This document shows, in pieces, positions 26,275 through 34,550 of a DNA stretch of 64,000 bases. How positions within the stretch are numbered: the stretch's first letter is position 1; every line of letters starts with the position of its first letter. Under the pieces are notes generated by a model. It was not told the origin of the DNA. It made no database searches and saw only the letters and a list, made by a program, of their open reading frames with translations. The translations under genes were made by a program, and so were the position numbers. The DNA lies in the NCBI GenBank assembly GCA_035942255.1, contig DASZDG010000146.1:56871-120870 (forward strand), written 5' to 3'. Source of the DNA: JALZEG01 sp035942255. Its GTDB lineage: Bacteria; Actinomycetota; CADDZG01; WHSQ01.

Positions 26275-27269
26275 AACGCTACCGGGAGTTCCGGGAACGG
26301 CTCGGGGCGGCCGAACTCGAGGTGCGCGCTCCCGATTGCCGTCAGGCTCGCGTCGTGATGCCACACCCCGTCGACCCGTTCGTAAACCGCCAGTGCCAGG
26401 TCGGCTATCTCCGAGTTCGCGCAGTGGCGTGCGCTCCCGTCGGGATCCTCGTAGCGAACCTGCACCGAACGGTCGAGCTTCAGGCGCGCGGCCCCCGCGA
26501 CCTTCCACCGCGACGTCTGCGACGTGAACGCCCACGTCGGCAGCTCGAACCGGCTCCGCGCCCGGAGGACCGAGCGGACGTCGCCGAACGTCAGGTCCTC
26601 GCCCCGGTGACGCAGGTACAGCGACGTGAACGCGGGCAGCCGGCGCCCGGCCCGGGCGGTCAGGCCCTCGAACACCGCACCGGCACCGTCCTCCCACTCC
26701 GAGCAGTGCGCCCACGCCCACGAGTGCGAGTGGCGCCGCCCCCACCGGTGTGACTGGCATCCCGGCTCACCGTCGAAGGCGATCCGCTCGCCGTCCAGCT
26801 CCACGACGCCGGTGAACGGCACGGAAAGGTTCGGCGAGCACACGGTCGAGAGCCGCCGGGCGGCGCGCTCGCGCAGGAGCGGCGGGAGGTGCTGGTAGCA
26901 ACGGTCCGCCGGGTCGAAGTCGAGCGACCACGTCAGCGAGCGGTCCCCCGCGCTCACTCGCCCGTCGAGGTGCGTCTCCGACAGCCACGCGTCGCCGATG
27001 CGCACGAGCGCGCCGTCGTCGCGGCCGTTCGCCGAGCCCAGGCGGTCGACCGAGTAGACGTCGCTGCCGGCGAAGCTCCTCTTCCCGTCGAGGTCGAACC
27101 AGAACGCCCACAGCCGGCACTCCGCGGGGGCCGTGATCGTGTACCGGACCCACAGCCCGCTGCGGAGCGACCGGTGGAAGACCGTCGCGTACCAGACCTC
27201 CATGAACCCGGCCGCGCGCCGGTCCCACATCATCCTGTTCTCGGTGCCGCTCGCAGTGAACGCGCTCAC
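26271..27269 (-). CDS. Hypothetical protein, possible CrtC/AttH-like lipocalin fold
   Basis: A 332-residue protein without signal peptide or membrane helix, unusually rich in Trp, Arg and aromatic beta segments (WVRYTIT, WAFWFD, SWAWAHCSEWEDGAG, FTSLYLRH). The alternation of long strands and the HRWGRRHSHSWAWAHC stretch recall the two-barrel lipocalin-like hydratase/cyclase proteins (CrtC, AttH, tocopherol cyclase), but this is a resemblance of style, not a confirmed motif. The GTG overlaps the glycosyltransferase stop (GTGA), so the two act from one message. Confidence 0.5.
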   Translation of the reverse strand: MSAFTASGTENRMMWDRRAAGFMEVWYATVFHRSLRSGLWVRYTITAPAECRLWAFWFDLDGKRSFAGSDVYSVDRLGSANGRDDGALVRIGDAWLSETHLDGRVSAGDRSLTWSLDFDPADRCYQHLPPLLRERAARRLSTVCSPNLSVPFTGVVELDGERIAFDGEPGCQSHRWGRRHSHSWAWAHCSEWEDGAGAVFEGLTARAGRRLPAFTSLYLRHRGEDLTFGDVRSVLRARSRFELPTWAFTSQTSRWKVAGAARLKLDRSVQVRYEDPDGSARHCANSEIADLALAVYERVDGVWHHDASLTAIGSAHLEFGRPEPFPELPVAF

Positions 27270-28621
27270 GAGGACGCGTCCAGCAGACGTCGCGCGACCG
27301 TCTCCCACGACCACTGCTCCCGCGCGAACGCGGCGGCCTTCAGCTCGAGCGCGCGCCTCTCGTCGCGCGGGAGACCGAGGATCGCGTCGACCCTCTCCGC
27401 GATCCCGTTGACGGGGTCGTCGGGGTCGAACGTCAGCAAACCGGGAACGTCGAGCTCCGCCTCGAGCGCGGCCCCCGCCTCCCCGATCCCGGAATGCCGC
27501 GGCACCACCGGGAGCACCCCCGACGCGGCCGCCTCCGCCGCGACCATCCCGAACGCCTCCGGCACCACCGAGGGCACGACGAGCACGTCCCACGCCGGCA
27601 ACGTCGTCGACAGGGGGCCGTGCTCGAGCCGTCCGGGGAACTCGACCGGCACCGACCGCGCTCGCGCCCAGTAATCCTCGTCGGCCCGCGCCGCCAGGAA
27701 CTCCGCGAGCAGCGACAGGTCCTCCCTCTCGGCAAGCCTCCGGGCCGCTCCGCCGTTGCCCGTCTGCATCGTGTAGGCGAGCGCCTTGAGCTCCTTCTCG
27801 AAGCCCCCGTACCCGACGACCACGGCTCGCAGGCCAGCGGTCGCCGTAGCCCCGAGCGCGGCGAGGAAGTGGTGGATGCCTTTCTGGCGGATGAGCTTGC
27901 CGACGAAGCCGGCGGTGGGGGGGAAGGCGGGGTCGCGTTCGACCGGACGGAAGATCTCGACGTCGCACCCGGGATTCACGACCGCCGCGCGCGACTCCCA
28001 TCCGGGGACTACGGACGACGCGGCCGCGACCATGTAGTTGCTCCCGCCGACGACTCTCTTCGCAGCGACGAGGCCCTCGTACGCGTAGTGGCGATAACGG
28101 TCCTGGACCTTGACGGCGAACTCGAGCGCGCTCCCGTGCAGCTTGGTCGCATACGACGCGCCGGTGGCCTCGCACGCGAGCCGCGCTATGTAGGGGCCCA
28201 TCACCTCGTGCCCGGTGATGATGACGTCGGGCTCGTGGTCGCGGATCACCGACACCATGGCGGTTACGTTGCGCCGCACGTAGTCCTCGAGCTCGTCGTC
28301 GGAGAGGTCGACGAACGTCTTCGCCTCGAAGCCCTCGTACTCGTCGTACACGTAAACGGGCAGCACGGTGCCGATGTTCGGCCGGACGACGCGACACCGG
28401 CCCGCGGCGGGCTCGGCCCCCGTCGGGTACTCCGTGAACGTGGAGTTGTCCGGCGACATGTCCGCTTCCGCGTCGACGTAGGGGAGCACGCCCGCAAGCG
28501 TCTCCTGGCACATCACCACGACGTCGTGGCCGCCGGCGCGCCACGTCCGCGCGACGTTCGCGGTGTAGACGTTCGAGCCCGAGCCGGTCAGGAGGTAGCC
28601 GTGCCACAGCAGTATCCGCAT
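27266..28621 (-). CDS. Glycosyltransferase family 4
   Basis: A 451-residue GT-B enzyme. It starts MRILLWHGYLLTGSGSNVYTANVA (acceptor-binding glycine loop), has AYATKLHG-like ASYATKLHGSALEF, the inter-domain FVGKLIRQKGIHHFL, and the nucleotide-sugar site VVPSVVPEAFGMVAAEAAASG with the E-x7-E arrangement. Donor and acceptor are unknown. TAGGCT lies 8 nt before the ATG and overlaps the -10 of the divergent gene. Confidence 0.88.
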   Translation of the reverse strand: MRILLWHGYLLTGSGSNVYTANVARTWRAGGHDVVVMCQETLAGVLPYVDAEADMSPDNSTFTEYPTGAEPAAGRCRVVRPNIGTVLPVYVYDEYEGFEAKTFVDLSDDELEDYVRRNVTAMVSVIRDHEPDVIITGHEVMGPYIARLACEATGASYATKLHGSALEFAVKVQDRYRHYAYEGLVAAKRVVGGSNYMVAAASSVVPGWESRAAVVNPGCDVEIFRPVERDPAFPPTAGFVGKLIRQKGIHHFLAALGATATAGLRAVVVGYGGFEKELKALAYTMQTGNGGAARRLAEREDLSLLAEFLAARADEDYWARARSVPVEFPGRLEHGPLSTTLPAWDVLVVPSVVPEAFGMVAAEAAASGVLPVVPRHSGIGEAGAALEAELDVPGLLTFDPDDPVNGIAERVDAILGLPRDERRALELKAAAFAREQWSWETVARRLLDASS

Positions 28622-28629
28622 CGACCGGG

Positions 28630-28639
28630 AGCCTAGACT
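28630..28639. promoter_or_regulatory. Overlapping divergent -10 boxes
   Basis: The 10-bp AGCCTAGACT contains TAGACT for the rightward membrane-protein gene (6 nt before its GTG) and, on the other strand, TAGGCT for the leftward glycosyltransferase (8 nt before its ATG). The boxes share the central TA, so both promoters cannot be occupied at once. Confidence 0.55.
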
Positions 28640-28645
28640 CACGCC

Positions 28646-29248
28646 GTGCTGGATCGGACGCTGCGGCTCGCGCTGAGGAACTACGTCACGCTGTTCCTGT
28701 TCGTCGCCTGCGTGACGGTCACGATCCACCTCGTGTACCTCTTCTTCTTCCGCGACGTCGTCGGGATCTCCGAGCTGCACGAGGCGATCGAGGAGTTCCC
28801 GCCGCAACGGCAGGTGCGCGGCGTCGGGCACGGAGACCTCGACGCCTGGCGCGTCGGCAACGGCGTCGTGACGCTGATCGAGATAGCGCTGATCCCGTTC
28901 CTCGCGAAGGGGGCCGCGCGCGTGGTCGAACAGGACGAAGCGGGCGAGGTTCCCACGGTCGGGGCCGCACTCGGCGCCACGGTCAAGCGCGGTTACAAGT
29001 GGTTCCCGTCGCCCCGCGAGGCCGGCCCGCTGCTGGTGAGCAGCGCGCTCGGTCTGGCGGTCTGGTGGCTGGTCCGCCGCACCGGGCTCCTGCTCGTCGA
29101 GCCGGTCGGGGCGGACAGCCGGTGGGCCGCGGTGGGGGGCGTCGAGGGGGCCGCGCGGGCGGCGGCGGCGCCGTTCGTGCTCGTCTCCGTAGTTCTACGT
29201 AAATCGCGTCCTAAAGCCGATCAGGTGTTTACGCCGAATCTCAATTGA
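28646..29248 (+). CDS. Hypothetical membrane protein
   Basis: A 200-residue protein with hydrophobic helices near residues 12-32, 70-90, 128-148 and 165-185, and a Lys/Arg-rich tail. No family signature is recognised. The GTG is leaderless by the TAGACT spacing. The last 20 codons are less GC-rich than the rest. Confidence 0.6.
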   Translation: MLDRTLRLALRNYVTLFLFVACVTVTIHLVYLFFFRDVVGISELHEAIEEFPPQRQVRGVGHGDLDAWRVGNGVVTLIEIALIPFLAKGAARVVEQDEAGEVPTVGAALGATVKRGYKWFPSPREAGPLLVSSALGLAVWWLVRRTGLLLVEPVGADSRWAAVGGVEGAARAAAAPFVLVSVVLRKSRPKADQVFTPNLN

Positions 29249-29294
29249 TGCCAGAATCTTCCAACAACGTCGGCTGACGCGGAAGGGCGAACTC

Positions 29295-31142
29295 GTGGAG
29301 AAAGAGAAGGCTACTCAGGCCGCGGACCTCGGCATGCGGCGCGATGCGTTCACCCACGCGGCGGCGTCGCGGAAGACCGAGGTGAAGCGCATCCGCGAGC
29401 GGAACCGCCAGAAGCGGCTCCGGTACCTCCTCTACGCCGGCGCGCTCTTCGCCGCGTGGCTCGTGAAGCGCGCGATCGAGGGCAACGACGTCCACTTCGG
29501 GCTGCCGACGGTCTCGCCCGACACGATGATCTACATCCTCCCGCCGCTTTTGATCCTGACGTTGCTGATGACGCCGCTGATCGTGCTCCAGCAGGGGAAG
29601 TCGCCGGGGGTGCGCTTCTCGCCGGAGGAGCTCGGCGTCGGCTTCAAGGACGTGCGCGGGATCGACGTCGTGCTCGAAGAGGTCACGCGCACGCTACAGA
29701 TCTTCCTGACCTACCAGACGTTCAAGGACGAGCTCGGCGGCAACCCGCGCCGCGGCGTCCTCTTCGAGGGAACGCCCGGCACCGGCAAGACGCACCTCGC
29801 GAAGGCGATGGCGGCCGAGGCCGGCGTCCCGTTCTTCTTCGTCTCCGCTCCCGCGTTCCAGTCGATGTTCTTCGGCATGACCGCCTTCAAGATCCGGTCG
29901 TTCTTCAAGCAGCTGAAGAAGGCGGCGCGCAAGGAGGGTGGCGCGATCGCGTTCATCGAGGAGATCGACGCCGTCGGGGGCGCGCGCAGCGGCATGAGCT
30001 CGATGGCGCCGAACGGCGCGCATCAGATGACCGTTAACCGTTTCGGGAGCAACGAGAACGGCGGCATGGTCAACGAGCTTCTGATCCAGCTCCAGTCGTT
30101 CGAGACGCCGACGTTCGGGGGCCGCGTGAAGCACCGGATGATCGACTTCGTGAACGCGTTCCTGCCATCCCACCGCTCGCTGAAGAAGAAAAAGTCCGCG
30201 TACAACAACGTGCTGGTGATCGGCGCGACGAACAGGGCCGACAACCTCGACCCGGCGCTGCTGCGTCCCGGCAGGTTCGACCGCATCCTGCACTTCGACC
30301 TCCCGTCCCGCGCCGGGCGCCGCGAGCTGATCGACTACTTCCTCGCCCGCCGCAAGCACCACGAGGAGATGAACCGGGAGGACCTGCGCGAGGAATTCGC
30401 GTCGATGACGCTCGGCTACAGCCCCGCGATGCTCGAGCACATCCTCGACGAGGCGCTCGTCTGGGCCCTGCGCGACGACCGGCGGGAGCTGAACTGGCGG
30501 GACGTGCAGCGTGCCCGCCTGACGCAGGAGATCGGGCTGGCGCAGCCGGTCGCTTACACGGAGCGGGAGCGGGACCTCATCGCCACGCACGAGGCGGGCC
30601 ACGCGGTTGCCGCGTACCTATGCGCCAAGGACCGCAAGCTCGAGGTCCTCTCGATCATCAAGCGGCGGTCCGCCCTGGGGCTGCTCGCGCACTCGGACGC
30701 CGAGGAGCGGTTCACGAAGACGAAGTCCGAGCTCGAGGGGACGCTCAAGATCGCCCTCGGGGGCATGGCGGCCGAGCAGCTGTTCTTCGGCGAGTCCGGC
30801 ACGGGCCCGTCGTCGGACCTCACCGCGGCCACGACGCTCACCGCGCAGATGGTCGGATCGTTCGGGATGGGCAGCTCGCTCGTCTCCTACGAGGCGATCG
30901 ACAACGGCCCCCACGGCAGCCCGAACATCGTCGCGAAGGTGCTGAGCAACGACGACACCAAGAAAGAGGTCGACGAGATCCTGCGCAAGCACAAGGACCA
31001 GGTGGCCTACCTGCTGGAGACGAACAAGGACTTGGTCGAGGCCCTGCGCGACGCGCTGCTCGAGCGCGAGGAGCTGATGGGCGACGAGATCATGGCGGTG
31101 CTGGACGAGGCGCACAAGCGGCGGGCCGCGCCGCTGAACTAG
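29295..31142 (+). CDS. FtsH-like AAA+ metalloprotease
   Basis: A 615-residue membrane protease. Two hydrophobic segments (about 43-58 and 77-98) precede the AAA domain: Walker A GTPGTGKT 159-166, Walker B AFIEEID near 219-225, and second region of homology ATNRADNLDPALLRPGRFDR. The zinc site is HEAGH at 432-436, with the third ligand probably in PSSDLTAAT. Two oddities are a Walker B reading FIEEID where FtsH normally has FIDEID, and about 30 extra residues, with a KKKK run, before the second region of homology. It is therefore a divergent FtsH relative rather than the housekeeping copy. Confidence 0.85.
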   Translation: MEKEKATQAADLGMRRDAFTHAAASRKTEVKRIRERNRQKRLRYLLYAGALFAAWLVKRAIEGNDVHFGLPTVSPDTMIYILPPLLILTLLMTPLIVLQQGKSPGVRFSPEELGVGFKDVRGIDVVLEEVTRTLQIFLTYQTFKDELGGNPRRGVLFEGTPGTGKTHLAKAMAAEAGVPFFFVSAPAFQSMFFGMTAFKIRSFFKQLKKAARKEGGAIAFIEEIDAVGGARSGMSSMAPNGAHQMTVNRFGSNENGGMVNELLIQLQSFETPTFGGRVKHRMIDFVNAFLPSHRSLKKKKSAYNNVLVIGATNRADNLDPALLRPGRFDRILHFDLPSRAGRRELIDYFLARRKHHEEMNREDLREEFASMTLGYSPAMLEHILDEALVWALRDDRRELNWRDVQRARLTQEIGLAQPVAYTERERDLIATHEAGHAVAAYLCAKDRKLEVLSIIKRRSALGLLAHSDAEERFTKTKSELEGTLKIALGGMAAEQLFFGESGTGPSSDLTAATTLTAQMVGSFGMGSSLVSYEAIDNGPHGSPNIVAKVLSNDDTKKEVDEILRKHKDQVAYLLETNKDLVEALRDALLEREELMGDEIMAVLDEAHKRRAAPLN

Positions 31143-31143
31143 C

Positions 31144-32007
31144 TCAGCCCGTGCCGGCGAAGAGGTCTGTCTCCGGCAGCTCGGTCTTCACGTGCGACTT
31201 CACGAGCGTGTAGTCCTCCCACGGGTACACCTTGCGGTGCATCTCGTCCGTCACCGCGAACCAGAAGCTGTCCGGGTCGATCTGCGTCGCGTGCGCGAGC
31301 AGAGCCTTGCTCCGCAGCTCGACGAACTCGGAGACGTCCACCTGTGACGTGATCTCGGGCTCGTCGAATCCGAACGAGTCCCAGTTCTCGAGCCATCCCG
31401 CGTACGGCGGGTCGTGGCCTTCCGCGACCGCCGCGTCGTTCAGCAGCTCGAAGCGCTTCTTCGTGAACGTCGCGAAGTAGTAGAGCTTCGACGGCTGCCA
31501 CGGCGCGCCGGCGTCCGGCCAGCGGGTCCCATCGGCCGCGAGGTCGAACGCCGCGGTCCCCCACTCGTGCACCTTCACGTGGTCGGGATGCTCGTAGCCC
31601 TTCGACTCGTCGTAGCAGAGCACGACCTCCGGACGCTCCGAGCGGATGATCTCGACGAGCTTACGCAGCGCCTCGTCCGGGTCCGCGTTGCAGAACGCGT
31701 TCGGGTGCTTATTCGCCTCGGAGTCGGGCATGCCGCTGTCGCGGTAGCCGAGGTGGTAGATGCGGTTGACGCCGAGCAGATCGCACGCGGTCTCGAGCTC
31801 GGCCTTGCGGATCTCGACCATGCGCTCCTTGATCCCGGGCCGGTCCATGCGCGGGTTGAGGATGTCGCCCTCGGCACCGTCGGTCGCGCAGACGAGCGCG
31901 ACGTGGACGCCCTCGCTCGCGTACTTCGCCATCGTGCCGGATCCCTTCGAGGACTCGTCGTCGGGATGCGCGTGGATGGCCAGCAGGCACTTCTGCTTCT
32001 TCGTCAC
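31144..32007 (-). CDS. mca: Mycothiol S-conjugate amidase
   Basis: A 287-residue LmbE-like zinc amidase. The zinc motif is HAHPDDE (H14, D17), with a second site in EHPDH near residue 145. Overall length and the LENWDSFGFDEPEIT region fit Mca, which cleaves mycothiol conjugates for detoxification, better than MshB, though both share the fold. Its presence implies mycothiol, a thiol restricted to actinobacteria. The GTG is leaderless, 6 nt after TAGCCT. Confidence 0.88.
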   Translation of the reverse strand: MTKKQKCLLAIHAHPDDESSKGSGTMAKYASEGVHVALVCATDGAEGDILNPRMDRPGIKERMVEIRKAELETACDLLGVNRIYHLGYRDSGMPDSEANKHPNAFCNADPDEALRKLVEIIRSERPEVVLCYDESKGYEHPDHVKVHEWGTAAFDLAADGTRWPDAGAPWQPSKLYYFATFTKKRFELLNDAAVAEGHDPPYAGWLENWDSFGFDEPEITSQVDVSEFVELRSKALLAHATQIDPDSFWFAVTDEMHRKVYPWEDYTLVKSHVKTELPETDLFAGTG

Positions 32008-32012
32008 GCCGT

Positions 32013-32019
32013 TAGGCTA
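32013..32019. promoter_or_regulatory. Shared symmetric -10 element of a divergent leaderless pair
   Basis: The sequence TAGGCTA reads TAGGCT rightward (7 nt before an ATG) and TAGCCT leftward (6 nt before the mca GTG). Only 18 nt separate the two start codons, so the whole intergenic space is one -10 core plus initiator bases. Confidence 0.6.
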
Positions 32020-32025
32020 AACGCG

Positions 32026-32535
32026 ATGCGAGCGGCGACCGCCCCCGACTTCTTCGACAGAGCGCGCCTCTTCGCCGCGGCGGGCCTCGTGCTGGCGGGT
32101 TTGTGCGGTATCGCGGGATCCGTCCTCGACTGGGCCGTGATCACCGAACGCGAGGTCGCGGAGGGCGTCGACTTCGGCGAGTCCGCCGGCGAGATCGAGC
32201 CGGGGCAGGGGGAGCCGTTCAGCGGCGTGGAGGCGCGCGATGGCTGGTTCACGCTCGTCGCCGGCCTCGTCACGCTGATGTCCGGCGTCGTGCTCGTCGT
32301 CACGAAGCGGGGCGGGTACGCGTGGCTCGCGTTCTGGGCCTCGGTCGTGACCGGGGGCATCGCGTTCGCCGACTACCGCGGGCTCGGCGACGTCGGCGCG
32401 GCGATCTCGCAACGCATGGAGGTGGGGGCCGAGGCGCGTCCCGGCATCGGGCTCACGCTCGTCGCAGTCGCGGCGATGCTGGGGCTGATCTCCGCGGTCG
32501 GGGGCGTCGCGGCGACCCCGCGCGTGGATCGTTAG
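32026..32535 (+). CDS. Hypothetical four-helix membrane protein
   Basis: A 169-residue protein with hydrophobic helices near residues 15-35, 75-92, 97-115 and 138-158, and an acidic extracytoplasmic loop between the first two (REVAEGVDFGESAGEIEPGQGEP). It resembles the many small actinobacterial membrane proteins of unknown role. Divergent from mca; its stop overlaps the LysM protein stop in TTAG. Confidence 0.65.
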   Translation: MRAATAPDFFDRARLFAAAGLVLAGLCGIAGSVLDWAVITEREVAEGVDFGESAGEIEPGQGEPFSGVEARDGWFTLVAGLVTLMSGVVLVVTKRGGYAWLAFWASVVTGGIAFADYRGLGDVGAAISQRMEVGAEARPGIGLTLVAVAAMLGLISAVGGVAATPRVDR

Positions 32536-33386
32536 AGCTCCGCCTCGAGGTCCTTCACGTCCGCGGCGTAGCCGCGCTGTGCGCGGTCCAATCTGGCGCC
32601 CACGTTGCCGGGCCCCGAGTAGTACGCGGCGAGGGCGTCTCTTTCGGTAGGCATCCCGTCGAGCAGATGGTCGAGGTACATCACGCCGAGGTGCACGTTG
32701 TCGTCGGCGTCGCGCAGGTCGAGCTCGGGCCCCGGGTCGAGGACCTCGTTAACGAAGTCGGCTGTGTCGGGCATCACCTGCATGACGCCGACCGCCCCGG
32801 CCGATGAGACCGCGTCTTGCCGCCACGCGCTCTCCTTCATCGCGACGGCCTTCACGAGAGAGGGTCGGACCCCGTGCGCCGCCGACTGGCGTTCGAGGGA
32901 TTCCTCGACGACGGCGACCGGGACCGCGGGTGGGGTTGAGGGAAGGGCCGCGCTCGTGGTCGCGGCAGCCGATACCGGCATCCCGCCGGGGACGCGCAGG
33001 CTCTGGCCGGGAAGGATGAGGTTCGGGTCCGCGAGCTTGTTCGCGCGCGCCAGCGCGGCGACGGTGGTCCCGAAGCGGGACGCGATCGCCGAGAGGGTCT
33101 CGCCCGGGCGGACCCGGTGCCGGAGGGCGGGAGTGCGGACGCGCAGTCGCGTGCCGGCGACGACGAAGTCGGGGTCGGCGATGTCGTTCGCCCTCGCCAG
33201 CGCGGTGACGGTGGTGCGGTAGCGGGCTGCGATGGAAGACAGCGTCTCGCCGGCGCGGACGACGTGGGTGCCGGCCTGGGCGGAGCCGCCGGCGAGCCAG
33301 ACGACGGTGGCGGTGCCGACCGCGGCGGGGGCATGGCCCCGGGCCCGGGCCTTCAAGTGCTTGCCTCTGTAGCGCCGCAGCCTCAT
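32532..33386 (-). CDS. Secreted lytic transglycosylase with two LysM domains
   Basis: A 284-residue cell-wall enzyme. A basic N-terminus and membrane-export helix (residues 18-38) lead to two LysM peptidoglycan-binding domains, HVVRAGETLSSIAARYRTT and HRVRPGETLSAIASRFGTT, each ending in LRV. A linker precedes a transglycosylase SLT domain with catalytic glutamate in AVAMKESAW, then SSAGAVGVMQVMP and AAYYSGPGNVG. AGAGGTG precedes the ATG. Probably acts in peptidoglycan remodelling. Confidence 0.9.
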   Translation of the reverse strand: MRLRRYRGKHLKARARGHAPAAVGTATVVWLAGGSAQAGTHVVRAGETLSSIAARYRTTVTALARANDIADPDFVVAGTRLRVRTPALRHRVRPGETLSAIASRFGTTVAALARANKLADPNLILPGQSLRVPGGMPVSAAATTSAALPSTPPAVPVAVVEESLERQSAAHGVRPSLVKAVAMKESAWRQDAVSSAGAVGVMQVMPDTADFVNEVLDPGPELDLRDADDNVHLGVMYLDHLLDGMPTERDALAAYYSGPGNVGARLDRAQRGYAADVKDLEAEL

Positions 33387-33423
33387 CCAGCACCTCTAGC
33401 TTCCAAGAGACGACAGGCGTCAC

Positions 33424-33452
33424 AGAATGCACAAGGTTCACATATCGGTCAA
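33424..33452 (-). promoter_or_regulatory. Promoter of the LysM/transglycosylase gene
   Basis: On the minus strand TTGACC (33452-33447) and CATTCT (33429-33424) are separated by 17 nt, a good sigma-70-type pair. The predicted leader is about 30 nt. Confidence 0.5.
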
Positions 33453-33499
33453 GCGGGCCTCGTAGTATCCCGGGAATTCCTGCGGCGGAAGGAGGCGAG

Positions 33500-33547
33500 A
33501 TGAGCGAGGAAGACGTCCTTCGGTTCCTCGGCTGGCCCGACCACTAG
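33500..33547 (+). CDS. Possible 15-residue micropeptide
   Basis: ATG to TAG encodes MSEEDVLRFLGWPDH. It has a strong Shine-Dalgarno (AAGGAGGCGAG) at correct spacing, and TAGTAT at 33463-33468 could be its -10 box. The gap holds no other gene. Whether it is a real peptide, a leader peptide or chance cannot be decided from one sequence. Confidence 0.35.
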   Translation: MSEEDVLRFLGWPDH

Positions 33548-33575
33548 GCGCGGATCCCCGTCGAGCGAGCGCACG

Positions 33576-34550
33576 TCAGATGATCGAGATCATCCGTTCG
33601 ATCGGGAGGCGGGCCTTCTCCATGATCTCCGGCGGCACCGTGACCTCGTCTTGGCCCGTCTGTAGGCAGCGCAGCAGCTTCGACGCCGTGATCATCTTCA
33701 TGTAGCCGCACACGGCCCCCTCGTTCGCGGCCAGATAGTTGCCGGTCGGGTTCTCCTTGCGCAGGCGATGCAGCATCCCGGTCTCGGTCGCGACGATGAA
33801 CTCCGACGCGGTCGACTCGTGCGCCCGGCGCACCATGCCCCCGGTCCCCAGCACGAACGTCCGGTCCTTCGGCAGGTCGCCCATCGACAGCATGTACATG
33901 CAGGCGGACGAGCAGCCGCACTCGGGGTGGACGTGGAGCTCCGCGTCCGGGTGCTCCGCCATCATCTGCTGGATGTCCGACGGCTGGATGCCCGCGTGGA
34001 CGTGGCACTCGCCCATCCACACGTGCATCTTGCGGCCGCTCTCGCGCTCGACGTGCGCGCCGAGGAACATGTCCGGGCCGAACAGGATCTCCTTGTCATC
34101 GGGGATCGAGTCGACGACCTTCACCGCGTTCGCCGACGTGCAGCAGATGTCGGTCTCGGCCTTCACGTCCGCGGTCGTGTTCACGTACATGACGACGACC
34201 GCGCCCGGGTGCTCGGCCTTCCACGCTCGCAGCTGGTCGGCGGTGATCGACGCGGCGAGCGAGCATCCCGCGCTCGCGTCGGGGATCAGCACCCGCTTGT
34301 CGGGAGCGAGGATCTTCGCCGTCTCGGCCATGAAGTGGACGCCGCAGAACACGATCGTGGACTGCTCGACCTCCGCGGCGATGCGCGACAGCTCGAGCGA
34401 GTCCCCGACGAAGTCGGCGACGTCCTGCACCGCCGGCACCTGGTAGTTGTGGGCGAGGATCACCGCGTCCTGCTCGGCGGCGAGCCGGCGGACCTCGTCG
34501 GCCCAAGCCTGGTCGGTGTGCGCAAGCGCCGCGGGGGACAGCACCATCAC
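33576..34550 (-). CDS. nadA: Quinolinate synthase
   Basis: Condenses iminoaspartate and dihydroxyacetone phosphate to quinolinate with a 4Fe-4S cluster. The 324-residue protein shows AHNYQVPAVQDVADFVGDSL, FCGVHFMAETAKIL, CSLAAS, a NTTADVKAETDICCTSANA block, MGECHVHAGI and HPECGCSSACMYM. The GTG start forms GTGA with the nadC stop; an ATG one codon later is the alternative. nadB is not adjacent, so the aspartate-oxidising enzyme must be elsewhere. Confidence 0.95.
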   Translation of the reverse strand: MMVLSPAALAHTDQAWADEVRRLAAEQDAVILAHNYQVPAVQDVADFVGDSLELSRIAAEVEQSTIVFCGVHFMAETAKILAPDKRVLIPDASAGCSLAASITADQLRAWKAEHPGAVVVMYVNTTADVKAETDICCTSANAVKVVDSIPDDKEILFGPDMFLGAHVERESGRKMHVWMGECHVHAGIQPSDIQQMMAEHPDAELHVHPECGCSSACMYMLSMGDLPKDRTFVLGTGGMVRRAHESTASEFIVATETGMLHRLRKENPTGNYLAANEGAVCGYMKMITASKLLRCLQTGQDEVTVPPEIMEKARLPIERMISII

